DNA of 64,000 nucleotides from Paenibacillus albiflavus. Its GTDB lineage: Bacteria; Bacillota; Bacilli; Paenibacillales; NBRC-103111. The translations under genes were made by a program, and so were the position numbers. Where the stretch lies: assembly GCF_004344915.1 (NCBI RefSeq), contig NZ_SKFG01000081.1:1-64000 (forward strand), in the 5' to 3' direction. The notes beneath the pieces were generated by a model. That model saw only the letters and a list, made by a program, of their open reading frames with translations, was not told the origin of the DNA and made no database searches. The stretch's first letter is position 1; every line of letters begins with the position of its first letter. Below are positions 1 to 7,547 of this stretch, piece after piece.

Positions 1-50
1 CGCAGCAATGTGTGGAGCTGACAAGTACTAATAGGTCGAGGGCTTAACCA
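1..50 (+). rRNA. rrl: 23S ribosomal RNA, 3' end (partial)
   Basis: The first 50 bases match the conserved 3' terminus of bacterial 23S rRNA: the motif GACAAGTACTAATAGGTCG is followed by GAGGGCTTAACC. The gene begins outside the window. A short spacer of about 90 bases, containing a GCATTTG/CAAATGC hairpin near 122-139 that may help processing, leads to the 5S gene. The exact 3' end is uncertain by a few bases. Confidence 0.9.
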
Positions 51-142
51 ATTTGGATGATATACTAAGATTTACTTTCAATTCGCTTCTAGTTTTCAAG
101 GTACAATACCTTGTAAGAACCGCATTTGTTCACAAATGCATG

Positions 143-259
143 TTTGGTGACGATGGCGGAAGGGAACCACGCGTACCCATCCCGAACACGACCGTTAAGC
201 CTTCCAGCGCCGATGGTACTTGGATCGAAGGATCCTGGGAGAGTAGGACGTTGCCAAGC
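143..259 (+). rRNA. rrf: 5S ribosomal RNA
   Basis: This is a 117-nt 5S rRNA. It carries the hallmark block CCCATCCCGAACACG and the late block GGGAGAGTAGGACGTTGCCAAGC, and its ends pair to close the molecule. It lies directly downstream of the 23S tail, in the normal rRNA operon order, and is followed five bases later by a terminator. End positions are estimated from the pairing of the terminal stem. Confidence 0.93.
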
Positions 260-263
260 AACT

Positions 264-303
264 ACAAGCCACTGTTCTTTATGAATGGTGGCTTGTTTTT
301 TTG
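264..303 (+). terminator. Rho-independent terminator of the rRNA operon
   Basis: A perfect 9-bp stem (ACAAGCCAC at 264-272 with GTGGCTTGT at 288-296) is followed by a run of T. It closes the rRNA operon. Confidence 0.9.
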
Positions 304-330
304 TGTACCTCAATATTGTGCACCCAAAAA

Positions 331-530
331 AATAACGGATTTTGGAGTGCTTATTTACTTGAAAACCCGAGCATTCCCACAATTAGCGGATTTTGAGGTA
401 CTTAAATTTTGGAGGAACTGGCGAAATGAGCGTTTTGCGGCATGCAGCTTCAAAATAGGTACCTGAGAATCCGCTATTTCTACGAATTCCCCCCATTTTA
501 TCCGAATAAGCACCTCAGAGTCCGCTATTA
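331..530. repeat. Four copies of a 26-bp motif, two direct then two inverted
   Basis: Copies lie at 331-356 and 381-406 in the plus orientation and at about 453-479 and 505-530 inverted. The shared core is approximately AGCGGAYTCTGAGGTRCTTA. Spacing within each pair is 50-52 bp, so each pair is itself a tandem of a roughly 50-bp unit and the whole is an imperfect inverted repeat. No gene explains it. It may be a decayed dispersed element. Confidence 0.65.
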
Positions 531-536
531 CGACTA

Positions 537-666
537 CATGCCAGAACTCTACAATATTGCAGCAGTTTCATGATACAACTCTCGAATATTGCTGCAGTTT
601 CATGCCAGAACCCGCAAACATCTGGAGCAACTCCATGATCCGGCCTTCGAATATCTGCAGAATAAC
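537..666. repeat. Degenerate tandem repeat, 32-33-bp unit, four copies
   Basis: Units start at 537, 569, 601 and 634, each opening with CATG followed by CCAGAAC- or ATACAAC-like text and ending in a GCAGCAGTTT-like block. Units 1 and 2 are most alike, and copies 3 and 4 are more decayed. A frame of about 118 codons runs across the array, but it has no ribosome binding site and its peptide simply mirrors the repeat. Confidence 0.65.
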
Positions 667-884
667 CTACTTTGTGCAACACATTCAACAAAACTCGACA
701 AAATACCGCAAACTTTTATGTATCATAAGTCTCATAGGTTACATATGTCTCTTAAGCAACCGAGCGATCAAAACCCCTCTCATTACTCTCCCCTACACAT
801 TAAGCAGCATACACACTTTTAGCACACTCATCCGTACCAACGCGAGCTCATTCCAACATTTTTTTGAAAATCCACAAAAAATAA

Positions 885-914
885 TTCACTTTTCAGAATT
901 ATCTGTTATATAAT
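885..914 (+). promoter_or_regulatory. Candidate sigma-A promoter for the zinc miniprotein-aceB-aceA unit
   Basis: TTCACT (885-890) and a perfect TATAAT (909-914) are separated by 18 bp. The -35 box is a weak match. An inverted repeat, CTGTTATA at 903-910 and TATAACAG at 943-950, overlaps the -10 box and the likely start point and could be an operator. Confidence 0.5.
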
Positions 915-972
915 AGTTTAAACTTGAATTTAATATCTGTAGTATAACAGTTAAGGCGAAGGGGGAACGAAG

Positions 973-1140
973 ATGGATTGTTATGATTGCTTAGGGAATG
1001 GGGACTCGATGTGTTCTGCTTGTTCGGGAACTGGTGAAGATGCTGGAGGGCATAAGTGCTTGAAGTGTCGCGGACATGGTGTGGTAGAGTGCAGTCGTTG
1101 CAATGGCAGCGGTCATTTGGAAGTGGTGGAAGTTAATTAA
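973..1140 (+). CDS. Four-motif DnaJ-type zinc-finger miniprotein
   Basis: A 55-residue protein starts at ATG 973 behind the purine-rich stretch AAGGGGGAACGAAG and stops at 1140. It consists almost entirely of four CxxCxGxG-type motifs at residues 3-10, 14-21, 29-36 and 40-47, the pattern of the DnaJ cysteine-rich domain, which binds two zinc ions. Motif spacing is shorter than in DnaJ, and there is no J domain or substrate-binding domain. The aceB start lies 14 bases downstream, so the two are probably co-transcribed. The role is unknown; a zinc-dependent protein-protein or chaperone-like adaptor is conceivable. The small B. subtilis anti-TRAP protein also has a DnaJ-like zinc motif but is otherwise different. 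The regular cysteine pattern and good start make a chance frame unlikely. Confidence 0.8.
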   Translation: MDCYDCLGNGDSMCSACSGTGEDAGGHKCLKCRGHGVVECSRCNGSGHLEVVEVN

Positions 1141-1154
1141 GGGGGTTACTCTGA

Positions 1155-2765
1155 ATGGAGCTTACTAGGGATCAGCGCTCAGGATGTGTGACGATCACTG
1201 CTTTGCCATCTGAAGCTTATGATGAAATTCTGACACCAGACGCATTAGCATTTGTAGGTAAATTACACGAACGATTTAATCACAAGCGTAAGATGTTGCT
1301 CAAAGCACGTAAATTAAGGCAGGATCAGATTGATGCAGGTAATTTACCTGATTTCTTGCCTGAGACGAGGAGCATACGGGAGAGTGAATGGAGCATAGCA
1401 CCTGTACCGGAGGATATACAAGATCGAAGAGTAGAAATTACGGGTCCTGCTGGGGATGCCAAAATGGTGATCAATGCGTTCAACTCAGGTGCGCGTGTAT
1501 TTATGGCTGATTATGAAGATGCGAATTCACCGACTTGGGATAATACGATCTCGGGGCAGATTTACATGCGTGATGCGATTAGGCGAGAGCTGCAATATGT
1601 AAGTCCAGAAGGTAAAGTGTATAACTTAGGGCAAAAGATAGCTACGTTGTTTGTTCGGCCCAGAGGCTGGCATTTGGATGAGAAGCATGCGCTAGTAGAT
1701 GGGGAGCCTGTATCAGGAAGTTTGTTTGATTTTGGATTATTTGTTTATCATAATGCTCACGAACTAATGGAACGGAACTCAGGTCCCTACTTTTATCTTC
1801 CTAAACTTGAAAACCATTTAGAGGCACGGCTATGGAATGAGGTATTCATTTTTGCGCAAGAAGAGCTTGGTATACCACAAGGTACCATCAAGGCGACGGT
1901 GTTGATTGAGACGATATTAGCTGCTTTTGAAGCGGATGAAATTTTGTTCGAGCTTCGTGATCATAGTGCTGGCCTGAATTGTGGGCGTTGGGATTATATT
2001 TTTAGCTATGTTAAAAAACTCAAGAATCATCCCTCTGTTATCTTGCCTGACCGTGCTCAAGTGACGATGACTGTACCGTTTATGCAAGCATATACGTCAT
2101 ATGTGATTCGTACTTGTCATAGGCGTAACGCACATGCGATGGGAGGTATGGCAGCACAGATTCCGATCAAGAACGATCCTATAGCAAACGAAGCTGCCAT
2201 GAACAAGGTAAAAGCAGATAAAGTCCGAGAAGCAGACGCTGGTCATGATGGTACATGGGTAGCACATCCCGGGTTGGTGGCAATCGCAATGGAAGCTTTT
2301 GACGCTAGAATGCCTACATCGAACCAGATTAACACCATTAAACGTGAAGATGTAAATGTATGTGCAACAGATTTACTGGCTGTCCCTGCAGGGACGATTA
2401 CAGAGTCAGGGCTGCGGCTTAACATAAGCGTTGCACTTCAATACATTGAAGCTTGGCTAAGAGGTTCAGGAGCTGTGCCGATCTACAATCTTATGGAAGA
2501 TGCAGCAACTGCCGAGATATCCCGGACACAAGTGTGGCAATGGATCAGGCATCCAAAAGGCGTGCTTGAGGACGGTACGAAAATAACGACGCTTTTGGTA
2601 CTTAAGATGATAGAAGAAGAGATGGATACGATTTTGCAGTTAAAAGGAATAGAAGCATTCGAGCAAGGTAAATTTGATGAAGCGCGGAGTCTATTTACAG
2701 CTTTAATTGAATCGGATGATTTTGCAGAATTTTTAACAATTTCCGCTTATGAAAGACTGGATTAA
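1155..2765 (+). CDS. aceB: Malate synthase A
   Basis: This 536-residue enzyme condenses glyoxylate with acetyl-CoA to give malate, the second step of the glyoxylate shunt, in the cytoplasm. The length is normal for the A-type family. Characteristic stretches are visible: [13 protein letters not shown] in the N-terminal third, the active-site block [14 protein letters not shown] at about residues 268-281, and [17 protein letters not shown] further on. ATG 1155 follows AAGGGGGTT at a good distance. It is followed 39 bases later by isocitrate lyase, so the two shunt enzymes form one unit. No catabolite-repression element is obvious upstream. Confidence 0.96.
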   Translation: MELTRDQRSGCVTITALPSEAYDEILTPDALAFVGKLHERFNHKRKMLLKARKLRQDQIDAGNLPDFLPETRSIRESEWSIAPVPEDIQDRRVEITGPAGDAKMVINAFNSGARVFMADYEDANSPTWDNTISGQIYMRDAIRRELQYVSPEGKVYNLGQKIATLFVRPRGWHLDEKHALVDGEPVSGSLFDFGLFVYHNAHELMERNSGPYFYLPKLENHLEARLWNEVFIFAQEELGIPQGTIKATVLIETILAAFEADEILFELRDHSAGLNCGRWDYIFSYVKKLKNHPSVILPDRAQVTMTVPFMQAYTSYVIRTCHRRNAHAMGGMAAQIPIKNDPIANEAAMNKVKADKVREADAGHDGTWVAHPGLVAIAMEAFDARMPTSNQINTIKREDVNVCATDLLAVPAGTITESGLRLNISVALQYIEAWLRGSGAVPIYNLMEDAATAEISRTQVWQWIRHPKGVLEDGTKITTLLVLKMIEEEMDTILQLKGIEAFEQGKFDEARSLFTALIESDDFAEFLTISAYERLD

Positions 2766-2804
2766 TGGATCCATTTATAAGTACAATTGGAGAGGAAGAT
2801 GAAA

Positions 2805-4085
2805 ATGGGAATGAATAAAGAACGAGAAGTTCAAGAGTTGCGAAATAGCTGGAGTACGCCGAGATGGCGTGGTGTAACAAGAACATATACGGCAGACGAG
2901 GTTGTAAAATTACGAGGTTCCGTTCAAATAGAATATACGTTCGCTAAATTAGGTGCAGAGCGATTCTGGCATTTGCTAAATACAGAGGAATATATACCAG
3001 CGCTAGGTGCATTGACGGGGAATCAGGCGGTGCAGCAGGTTAAGGCGGGGCTTCAAGCTATATATCTGAGTGGTTGGCAGGTAGCAGCGGATGCTAATCT
3101 GGCAGGTCATATGTATCCTGATCAGAGTTTGTATCCTGTAAACAGTGTTCCTCAGGTGGTAAAGCGAATTAATCAAGCCTTGCAGCGTGCCGATCAAATT
3201 CAACATTCAGAGGGGAAGGACGATACTTATTTCTATGCTCCGATTGTTGCAGATGCAGAGGCTGGGTTCGGAGGCACTTTGAACGTATTCGAGCTGATGA
3301 AGGCGATGATTGAGGCAGGTGCGGCGGCTGTACATTTTGAAGACCAATTATCTTCTGAGAAAAAATGCGGTCACTTAGGCGGCAAGGTGCTTCTTCCTAC
3401 ACAGCAGGCCGTACGGAATCTGTTAGCAGCTCGATTGGCAGCAGATGTACTGGGAGTTGATACTGTACTTATTGCAAGAACAGATGCCAATGCAGCGAAT
3501 CTGATCACGAGTGATGTAGATGAGTATGATCGTCCATTTCTAACGGGTGAGCGCACGCAGGAAGGATTCTATCGAACGAGAGATGGTCTTGATCAAGCAA
3601 TAGCCAGAGGCCTTGCTTACGCTCCTTATGCAGATCTCATCTGGTGTGAGACATCAGAGCCTAATTTGGCCGAAGCGAAGCGTTTTGCAGAAGCTATCCA
3701 TGCGAAATTTCCTGGTAAAATGTTAGCGTACAACTGCTCACCATCTTTTAACTGGAACAAAAAGTTAGATGAAAATGCAATAGCGAATTTTCAGAAGGAG
3801 CTTGCTAAGTTAGGCTATAAATTTCAATTCGTTACTTTAGCAGGATTCCATGCATTGAACTACAGCATGTTTGAGCTGGCTAGAGGGTATAAAGAGCGCG
3901 GGATGTCTGCCTACTCTCAGCTTCAACAAGCAGAATTCATGTTGGAGTCGGAAGGCTACGAGGCAGTGAAGCATCAGCGTGAGGTAGGGACGGGATATTT
4001 TGATGAAGTATCTGGGGTCATATCTGGAGGGACATCTTCTACTACTGCCTATATGAATTCTACGGAGGCAGAACAATTTCATTAA
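2805..4085 (+). CDS. aceA: Isocitrate lyase
   Basis: The enzyme cleaves isocitrate to succinate and glyoxylate, the entry step of the glyoxylate shunt, which allows growth on acetate or fatty acids. The diagnostic active-site motif KKCGH lies at about residues 186-190, inside the usual EDQ...[11 protein letters not shown] block, and the C-terminal [10 protein letters not shown] motif is present. At about 426 residues it has the standard bacterial length. In-frame starts exist at TTG 2787 and ATG 2799, 2805 and 2811. The Shine-Dalgarno GGAGAGG (2789-2795) sits best ahead of 2805. It lies just downstream of aceB, and the two form a complete shunt. Confidence 0.95.
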   Translation: MGMNKEREVQELRNSWSTPRWRGVTRTYTADEVVKLRGSVQIEYTFAKLGAERFWHLLNTEEYIPALGALTGNQAVQQVKAGLQAIYLSGWQVAADANLAGHMYPDQSLYPVNSVPQVVKRINQALQRADQIQHSEGKDDTYFYAPIVADAEAGFGGTLNVFELMKAMIEAGAAAVHFEDQLSSEKKCGHLGGKVLLPTQQAVRNLLAARLAADVLGVDTVLIARTDANAANLITSDVDEYDRPFLTGERTQEGFYRTRDGLDQAIARGLAYAPYADLIWCETSEPNLAEAKRFAEAIHAKFPGKMLAYNCSPSFNWNKKLDENAIANFQKELAKLGYKFQFVTLAGFHALNYSMFELARGYKERGMSAYSQLQQAEFMLESEGYEAVKHQREVGTGYFDEVSGVISGGTSSTTAYMNSTEAEQFH

Positions 4086-4131
4086 GATTCATGATGTAGA
4101 TATATTGTAGTTTATTATTTGGGAGGCACAT

Positions 4132-4497
4132 ATGCTTGGTTTTGCCATTTTACTTGTATTTTCTTTACTCGGTATGCTTCTTAAAGATTGGCTGCAAGTA
4201 CCACTACCAGCTAATCTAATCGGTTTGCTCCTTTTCATCCTTGCGTTGTACACCAAGATCGTGAAGGTGCAATGGGTTGAAGCGTCGGCACGATGGATGA
4301 CGAAGCATATGATGCTGTTTTTTGTGCCATTTGTGGTTGGTTCGATTGTTTTCTATCCTCTGCTTAAACAGTATGGATTGATCATTATCATTTCGTTAAT
4401 TGCCTGTACTTCAGTTGTGCTCTTAGTGACGGGCTGGGTAACTGCATTCCTAAGTAAAGAGAAGAGAATCGTGAAAGAAGGTGAGCTTGATGCTTAA
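4132..4497 (+). CDS. CidA/LrgA family holin-like membrane protein
   Basis: This 121-residue, very hydrophobic protein has about four membrane segments (near residues 3-18, 24-40, 60-80 and 84-108) and belongs to the CidA/LrgA family. Members act with CidB/LrgB in murein hydrolase control, programmed lysis, or export of small metabolites such as pyruvate. The GGGAGG ribosome binding site precedes ATG 4132. Its end overlaps the start of the LrgB-like gene by 8 bases, so the two are translationally coupled. The sequence alone does not say whether it is the Cid-like or Lrg-like version, and I see no LytTR/CidR regulator gene next to it. Confidence 0.85.
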   Translation: MLGFAILLVFSLLGMLLKDWLQVPLPANLIGLLLFILALYTKIVKVQWVEASARWMTKHMMLFFVPFVVGSIVFYPLLKQYGLIIIISLIACTSVVLLVTGWVTAFLSKEKRIVKEGELDA

Positions 4498-5173
4498 CCT
4501 TCTATATTCATTTATAGGAATCGCAATTACTATAGCTGCTTATTTCGTTGCTTTACGTGTAAATAAGAGATTGCGCTGGGTGCATCCTTTATTTATTTGT
4601 GCAGGCAGCATTATGACTTTGCTTGTGATTGGCAATATTCCTTACGAGTACTATAAGCTTGGTGGGGATGTGATTGCATTCTGCCTTGGCCCTGCTACGG
4701 TTGCCCTAGGTGTACCTTTGTATAAGAATAGAGAGTTGATCCGTAAGCATGCATTTGCCATCATTTCAGGCGTATCCGTTGGTTCCGCTGCCGGGATAAT
4801 TAGTGCAGGATCAATTGTGTGGTTAATGGGTGGAAATCTGGAATTGATGCTGAGCATGATGCCCAAATCAACGACGGCTCCCATCGCGATTGAAATCTCT
4901 CGTCAGCTTGGAGGGATACCTGAGTTAAGTGCCATATTCGCAGTATTGACGGGTCTTATAGGAAGTATGATAGGAACGGGATTGCTCCGTGTATGCAGGA
5001 TTCAAGGCGATGTTCCGATTGGTATAGCAATGGGAACAGCAGCACATGGGATAGGTACAGCGGCCGTCATTCGTCATTCAGAATTTCAAGGAAGTTTAAG
5101 TGGACTAGCCATGGGGTTAGCAGGAATTGCATCAGCGATCTTGTTTATTCCGTTATACGGATTGTTTCATTGA
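4490..5173 (+). CDS. CidB/LrgB family membrane protein
   Basis: This polytopic membrane protein of about 227 residues has many hydrophobic spans. It carries the family's typical text, such as KSTTAPIAIEIS near the middle and GTAAHGIGTAAVI towards the C-terminus. It is the obligate partner of the CidA/LrgA-like protein encoded just upstream. ATG 4490 is preferred because AAGGTG at 4478-4483 is a well-spaced Shine-Dalgarno; GTG 4481 is the alternative. No terminator is clear between its stop and the ctsR promoter. Confidence 0.88.
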   Translation: MLNLLYSFIGIAITIAAYFVALRVNKRLRWVHPLFICAGSIMTLLVIGNIPYEYYKLGGDVIAFCLGPATVALGVPLYKNRELIRKHAFAIISGVSVGSAAGIISAGSIVWLMGGNLELMLSMMPKSTTAPIAIEISRQLGGIPELSAIFAVLTGLIGSMIGTGLLRVCRIQGDVPIGIAMGTAAHGIGTAAVIRHSEFQGSLSGLAMGLAGIASAILFIPLYGLFH

Positions 5174-5276
5174 TAACAAGAAGTCTTTCTACATAAGGAT
5201 GTAACGCAAGGAATATTACAAGTATTATTGTACAAAATAAGATTATCGGTGTTTATGGCGTTAGCCTTCATTCCGC

Positions 5277-5305
5277 TTGCAAATCTAAATTGCAAGCAGT
5301 ATAAT
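5277..5305 (+). promoter_or_regulatory. Sigma-A promoter of the ctsR operon
   Basis: TTGCAA (5277-5282) and a perfect TATAAT (5300-5305) are separated by exactly 17 bp. The CtsR operator begins nine bases after the -10 box, so a bound repressor would cover the transcription start. Confidence 0.85.
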
Positions 5306-5313
5306 TTACTTAA

Positions 5314-5330
5314 GGTCAAAGAAAGTCAAA
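5314..5330 (+). promoter_or_regulatory. CtsR operator (heptanucleotide direct repeat)
   Basis: GGTCAAA at 5314-5320 and AGTCAAA at 5324-5330 are separated by three bases. This is the consensus CtsR binding site RGTCAAA-N3-RGTCAAA. It overlaps the expected start site and precedes the ctsR ribosome binding site, giving autoregulation of the class III heat-shock operon. Confidence 0.92.
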
Positions 5331-5346
5331 GTCAGGAGGGGTTGGA

Positions 5347-5808
5347 ATGCGTAACGTATCTGAGATGATAGAACAGCATTTGAAGAATATGTTACAGCAG
5401 AGTCCTGAAGGCGCGGTAGAGATTCAGCGCAACGAGCTAGCTGACCGCTTCGAATGTGTCCCTTCTCAAATCAATTATGTGATATCCACGAGATTTACCC
5501 TTGAGAAGGGTTATCTAGTGGAGAGCAAGCGCGGTGGAGGCGGATATATTCGCATTCAGAAAATCCACTTGCAGTCCTGCGGATCGATTTTGGATTTTAT
5601 TTTCCATACGATTCAGGATCAGATTGATCAGACTTCTTCTGAAGGCTTGGTCTATCGGCTTCATGAAGGTGGACATATTACGGTTCGTGAAGCGAATCTC
5701 ATTAAAGCAGCGATTTCACGGGATACTCTGAACCTGAAGCTTCCGTTACGTGATCAGCTTCGAGCGAGGATTCTGAAATCCATGCTGATTACATTGCTTA
5801 GCAAGTAA
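5347..5808 (+). CDS. ctsR: Transcriptional repressor of class III heat-shock genes CtsR
   Basis: CtsR is a 153-residue winged-helix repressor that binds the direct repeat just upstream and controls clp genes. The N-terminal helix-turn-helix is followed by the glycine-rich wing RGGGGYIRI, whose arginine is residue 62, the position known in Bacillus/Geobacillus CtsR as essential for DNA binding and targeted by McsB. The C-terminal dimerisation domain is complete. GGAGGGG precedes ATG 5347. It is the first gene of ctsR-mcsA-mcsB-clpC, where the downstream genes encode its own modulators. Confidence 0.97.
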   Translation: MRNVSEMIEQHLKNMLQQSPEGAVEIQRNELADRFECVPSQINYVISTRFTLEKGYLVESKRGGGGYIRIQKIHLQSCGSILDFIFHTIQDQIDQTSSEGLVYRLHEGGHITVREANLIKAAISRDTLNLKLPLRDQLRARILKSMLITLLSK

Positions 5809-5858
5809 CTTCGTACATGAAAATTTGTCAGAATAATATAGAAGCGGGAGGGATTATG

Positions 5859-6404
5859 ATGGTATGTCAAGAATGCAATAAGAAACCAGCAACACTCCAT
5901 TTCACCAAGATTGTGAATGGAGAAAAAACGGAATTTCATTTGTGTGAATCTTGCGCCCGCGAGAAAGGGGATCTCATTCCTGGAACTACAAATGGCTTTT
6001 CCATCCACAATTTGCTTTCTGGGCTCCTTGACTTTGATCCTTCAACCTCAGCAGGTGTAGGTGGATTTGCAACTAAGCCTATCCAAACCATATACTGTGA
6101 GCATTGTGGACTCACGTATTCACAATTCAGCAAGATAGGCAGATTTGGCTGTGTTCATTGCTATAAGAATTTTGCAGAAAAGCTTGATCCTCTATTTAGA
6201 CGCGTGCATGGTAATACAGTTCATGTAGGTAAGGTACCTAAACGCTCAGGTGGAATAATTAAGCACAAGCGTGAGATAGAATTGCTTAAGAAAGAGATGC
6301 AGATTCGAATAGAATCAGAAGAGTTCGAAATGGCTGCGGAAATTCGTGACCAAATTCGCGAATTAGAGAAGAAAATTCCTACTAAAGATCAGGCAAGCAG
6401 CTAA
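5859..6404 (+). CDS. mcsA: McsA, zinc-binding activator of the McsB kinase
   Basis: This protein of about 181 residues has four CxxC pairs (CQEC, CESC, CEHC, CVHC) that bind zinc or other metals and a C-terminal UVR-type helical motif (EFEMAAEIRDQIRELEK). McsA activates McsB and links heat, thiol and metal stress to CtsR inactivation. The GGGAGGG ribosome binding site at 5846-5852 favours ATG 5859 (MVCQEC), which aligns with the B. subtilis start; ATG 5856 is one codon earlier. It sits between ctsR and mcsB in the conserved operon. Confidence 0.95.
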   Translation: MVCQECNKKPATLHFTKIVNGEKTEFHLCESCAREKGDLIPGTTNGFSIHNLLSGLLDFDPSTSAGVGGFATKPIQTIYCEHCGLTYSQFSKIGRFGCVHCYKNFAEKLDPLFRRVHGNTVHVGKVPKRSGGIIKHKREIELLKKEMQIRIESEEFEMAAEIRDQIRELEKKIPTKDQASS

Positions 6405-6416
6405 GGAGGAAAGATC

Positions 6417-7487
6417 ATGACTCATACTCGTTTTACTAACGATGCTTTAAGTGAGTGGATGCGGGGAGAAGGTCCAGATATGGATGTTGTTATCTCTTCG
6501 AGGGTGCGACTTGCTCGAAATCTAAGTGATGTACCTTTCCCTATGCTTGCAACGAATGTACAATCGCAGGATGTCCTTAATCGTGTGGCCAAAGTTGTTG
6601 ATAGCGGGGACCTCGATGCCATTACACCGCTTACGATGATTCCACTATCCGATTTGAATGAAACGGAGAAGCGGGTGCTCGTTGAGAAACATCTTATTTC
6701 TCCGAACTTGGCGAATGATTCGCGCAATGGGGCCGTTATGCTTAATGATCAAGAATCGGTTGCCATTATGATTAATGAAGAAGATCATCTGCGAATTCAA
6801 AGCTTATGTCCAGGCTTTCAAGTAAGGGAAGCTTGGGAAATTGCAAATCGATTAGATGATATATTTGAAGAGCAGCTAGATTATGGTTATGATGAGAAAA
6901 AAGGATATTTAACAAGCTGTCCGACGAATGTGGGTACAGGAATTCGGGCCTCCGTTATGATGCATTTGCCTGCACTTGTCATCACGCAGCAAATCAATCG
7001 AATCCTTACAGCTGTCACACAGGTTGGCTTGACTGTACGGGGGTTATATGGTGAGGGCAGTGAAGCGGTTGGTAATGTATTTCAGGTCTCGAATCAAATC
7101 ACGTTAGGACAATCCGAGGAAGAAATAATTGATAATTTGCACAGTGTTGTACGTCAAATTGTTGAGCATGAACGTGCTGAGCGGCGTAAGCTAATGGTAG
7201 AGATGAAAACACGGATTATTGATCGTGTATCTAGATCGCTTGGTATACTCTCTTACGCGGCTGTGATCGATTCCAAAGAAGGTGCTCAGCGCATTTCAGA
7301 TGTAAGGCTGGGTGTAGATTTAGGCATTATCAAGAATGTGCCAATTAATGTGCTTAATGAACTGCTGGTGATGACACAGCCAGGTTTCTTACAGAAGCAT
7401 GCGGGAACGAAATTGTCTGCAGATGAGCGAGACATGCGCAGGGCACAGATCATTCGCGAACGTATGCAGGGAGACAGAATTATTTAA
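6417..7487 (+). CDS. mcsB: Protein-arginine kinase McsB
   Basis: McsB phosphorylates arginine residues, marking proteins such as CtsR for ClpC-ClpP degradation. The 356-residue chain shows the phosphagen-kinase fold: SSRVRLARNL near the N-terminus, CPTNVGTGIRASVM with the catalytic-loop cysteine at about residue 168, and GLYGEGSEAVGN. The C-terminal DMRRAQIIRERM matches the RDxxRA phospho-arginine sensing motif of McsB. GGAGGA precedes ATG 6417, 12 bases after mcsA. All key motifs are intact, so it should be active. Confidence 0.97.
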   Translation: MTHTRFTNDALSEWMRGEGPDMDVVISSRVRLARNLSDVPFPMLATNVQSQDVLNRVAKVVDSGDLDAITPLTMIPLSDLNETEKRVLVEKHLISPNLANDSRNGAVMLNDQESVAIMINEEDHLRIQSLCPGFQVREAWEIANRLDDIFEEQLDYGYDEKKGYLTSCPTNVGTGIRASVMMHLPALVITQQINRILTAVTQVGLTVRGLYGEGSEAVGNVFQVSNQITLGQSEEEIIDNLHSVVRQIVEHERAERRKLMVEMKTRIIDRVSRSLGILSYAAVIDSKEGAQRISDVRLGVDLGIIKNVPINVLNELLVMTQPGFLQKHAGTKLSADERDMRRAQIIRERMQGDRII

Positions 7488-7547
7488 ACTAGCGAATTAT
7501 TATTAACATAAATTAATATATTTATTAAAATCTTGGAGGTGCAGATC

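Larger units (their letters stand above)
305..972. other. Non-coding stretch with degenerate repeats and the aceBA promoter
   Basis: About 670 bases separate the rRNA terminator from the first small gene. Reading frames here are unconvincing: they lack good ribosome binding sites and follow the repeats. The stretch holds four copies of a 26-bp motif (331-530), a tandem array with a 32-33-bp unit (537-666), an AT-rich part without recognisable features (about 667-880) and a candidate promoter (885-914). Confidence 0.7.

Noticed and set aside
53-466. Frame of 137 codons across the 5S gene and its terminator
   Set aside because: It overlaps a clear 5S rRNA and terminator, so it is a chance frame.
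557-913. Frame of 118 codons in the repeat-rich stretch after the rRNA operon
   Set aside because: It has no ribosome binding site, its first third translates the tandem repeat, and it runs into the promoter region of the next unit.
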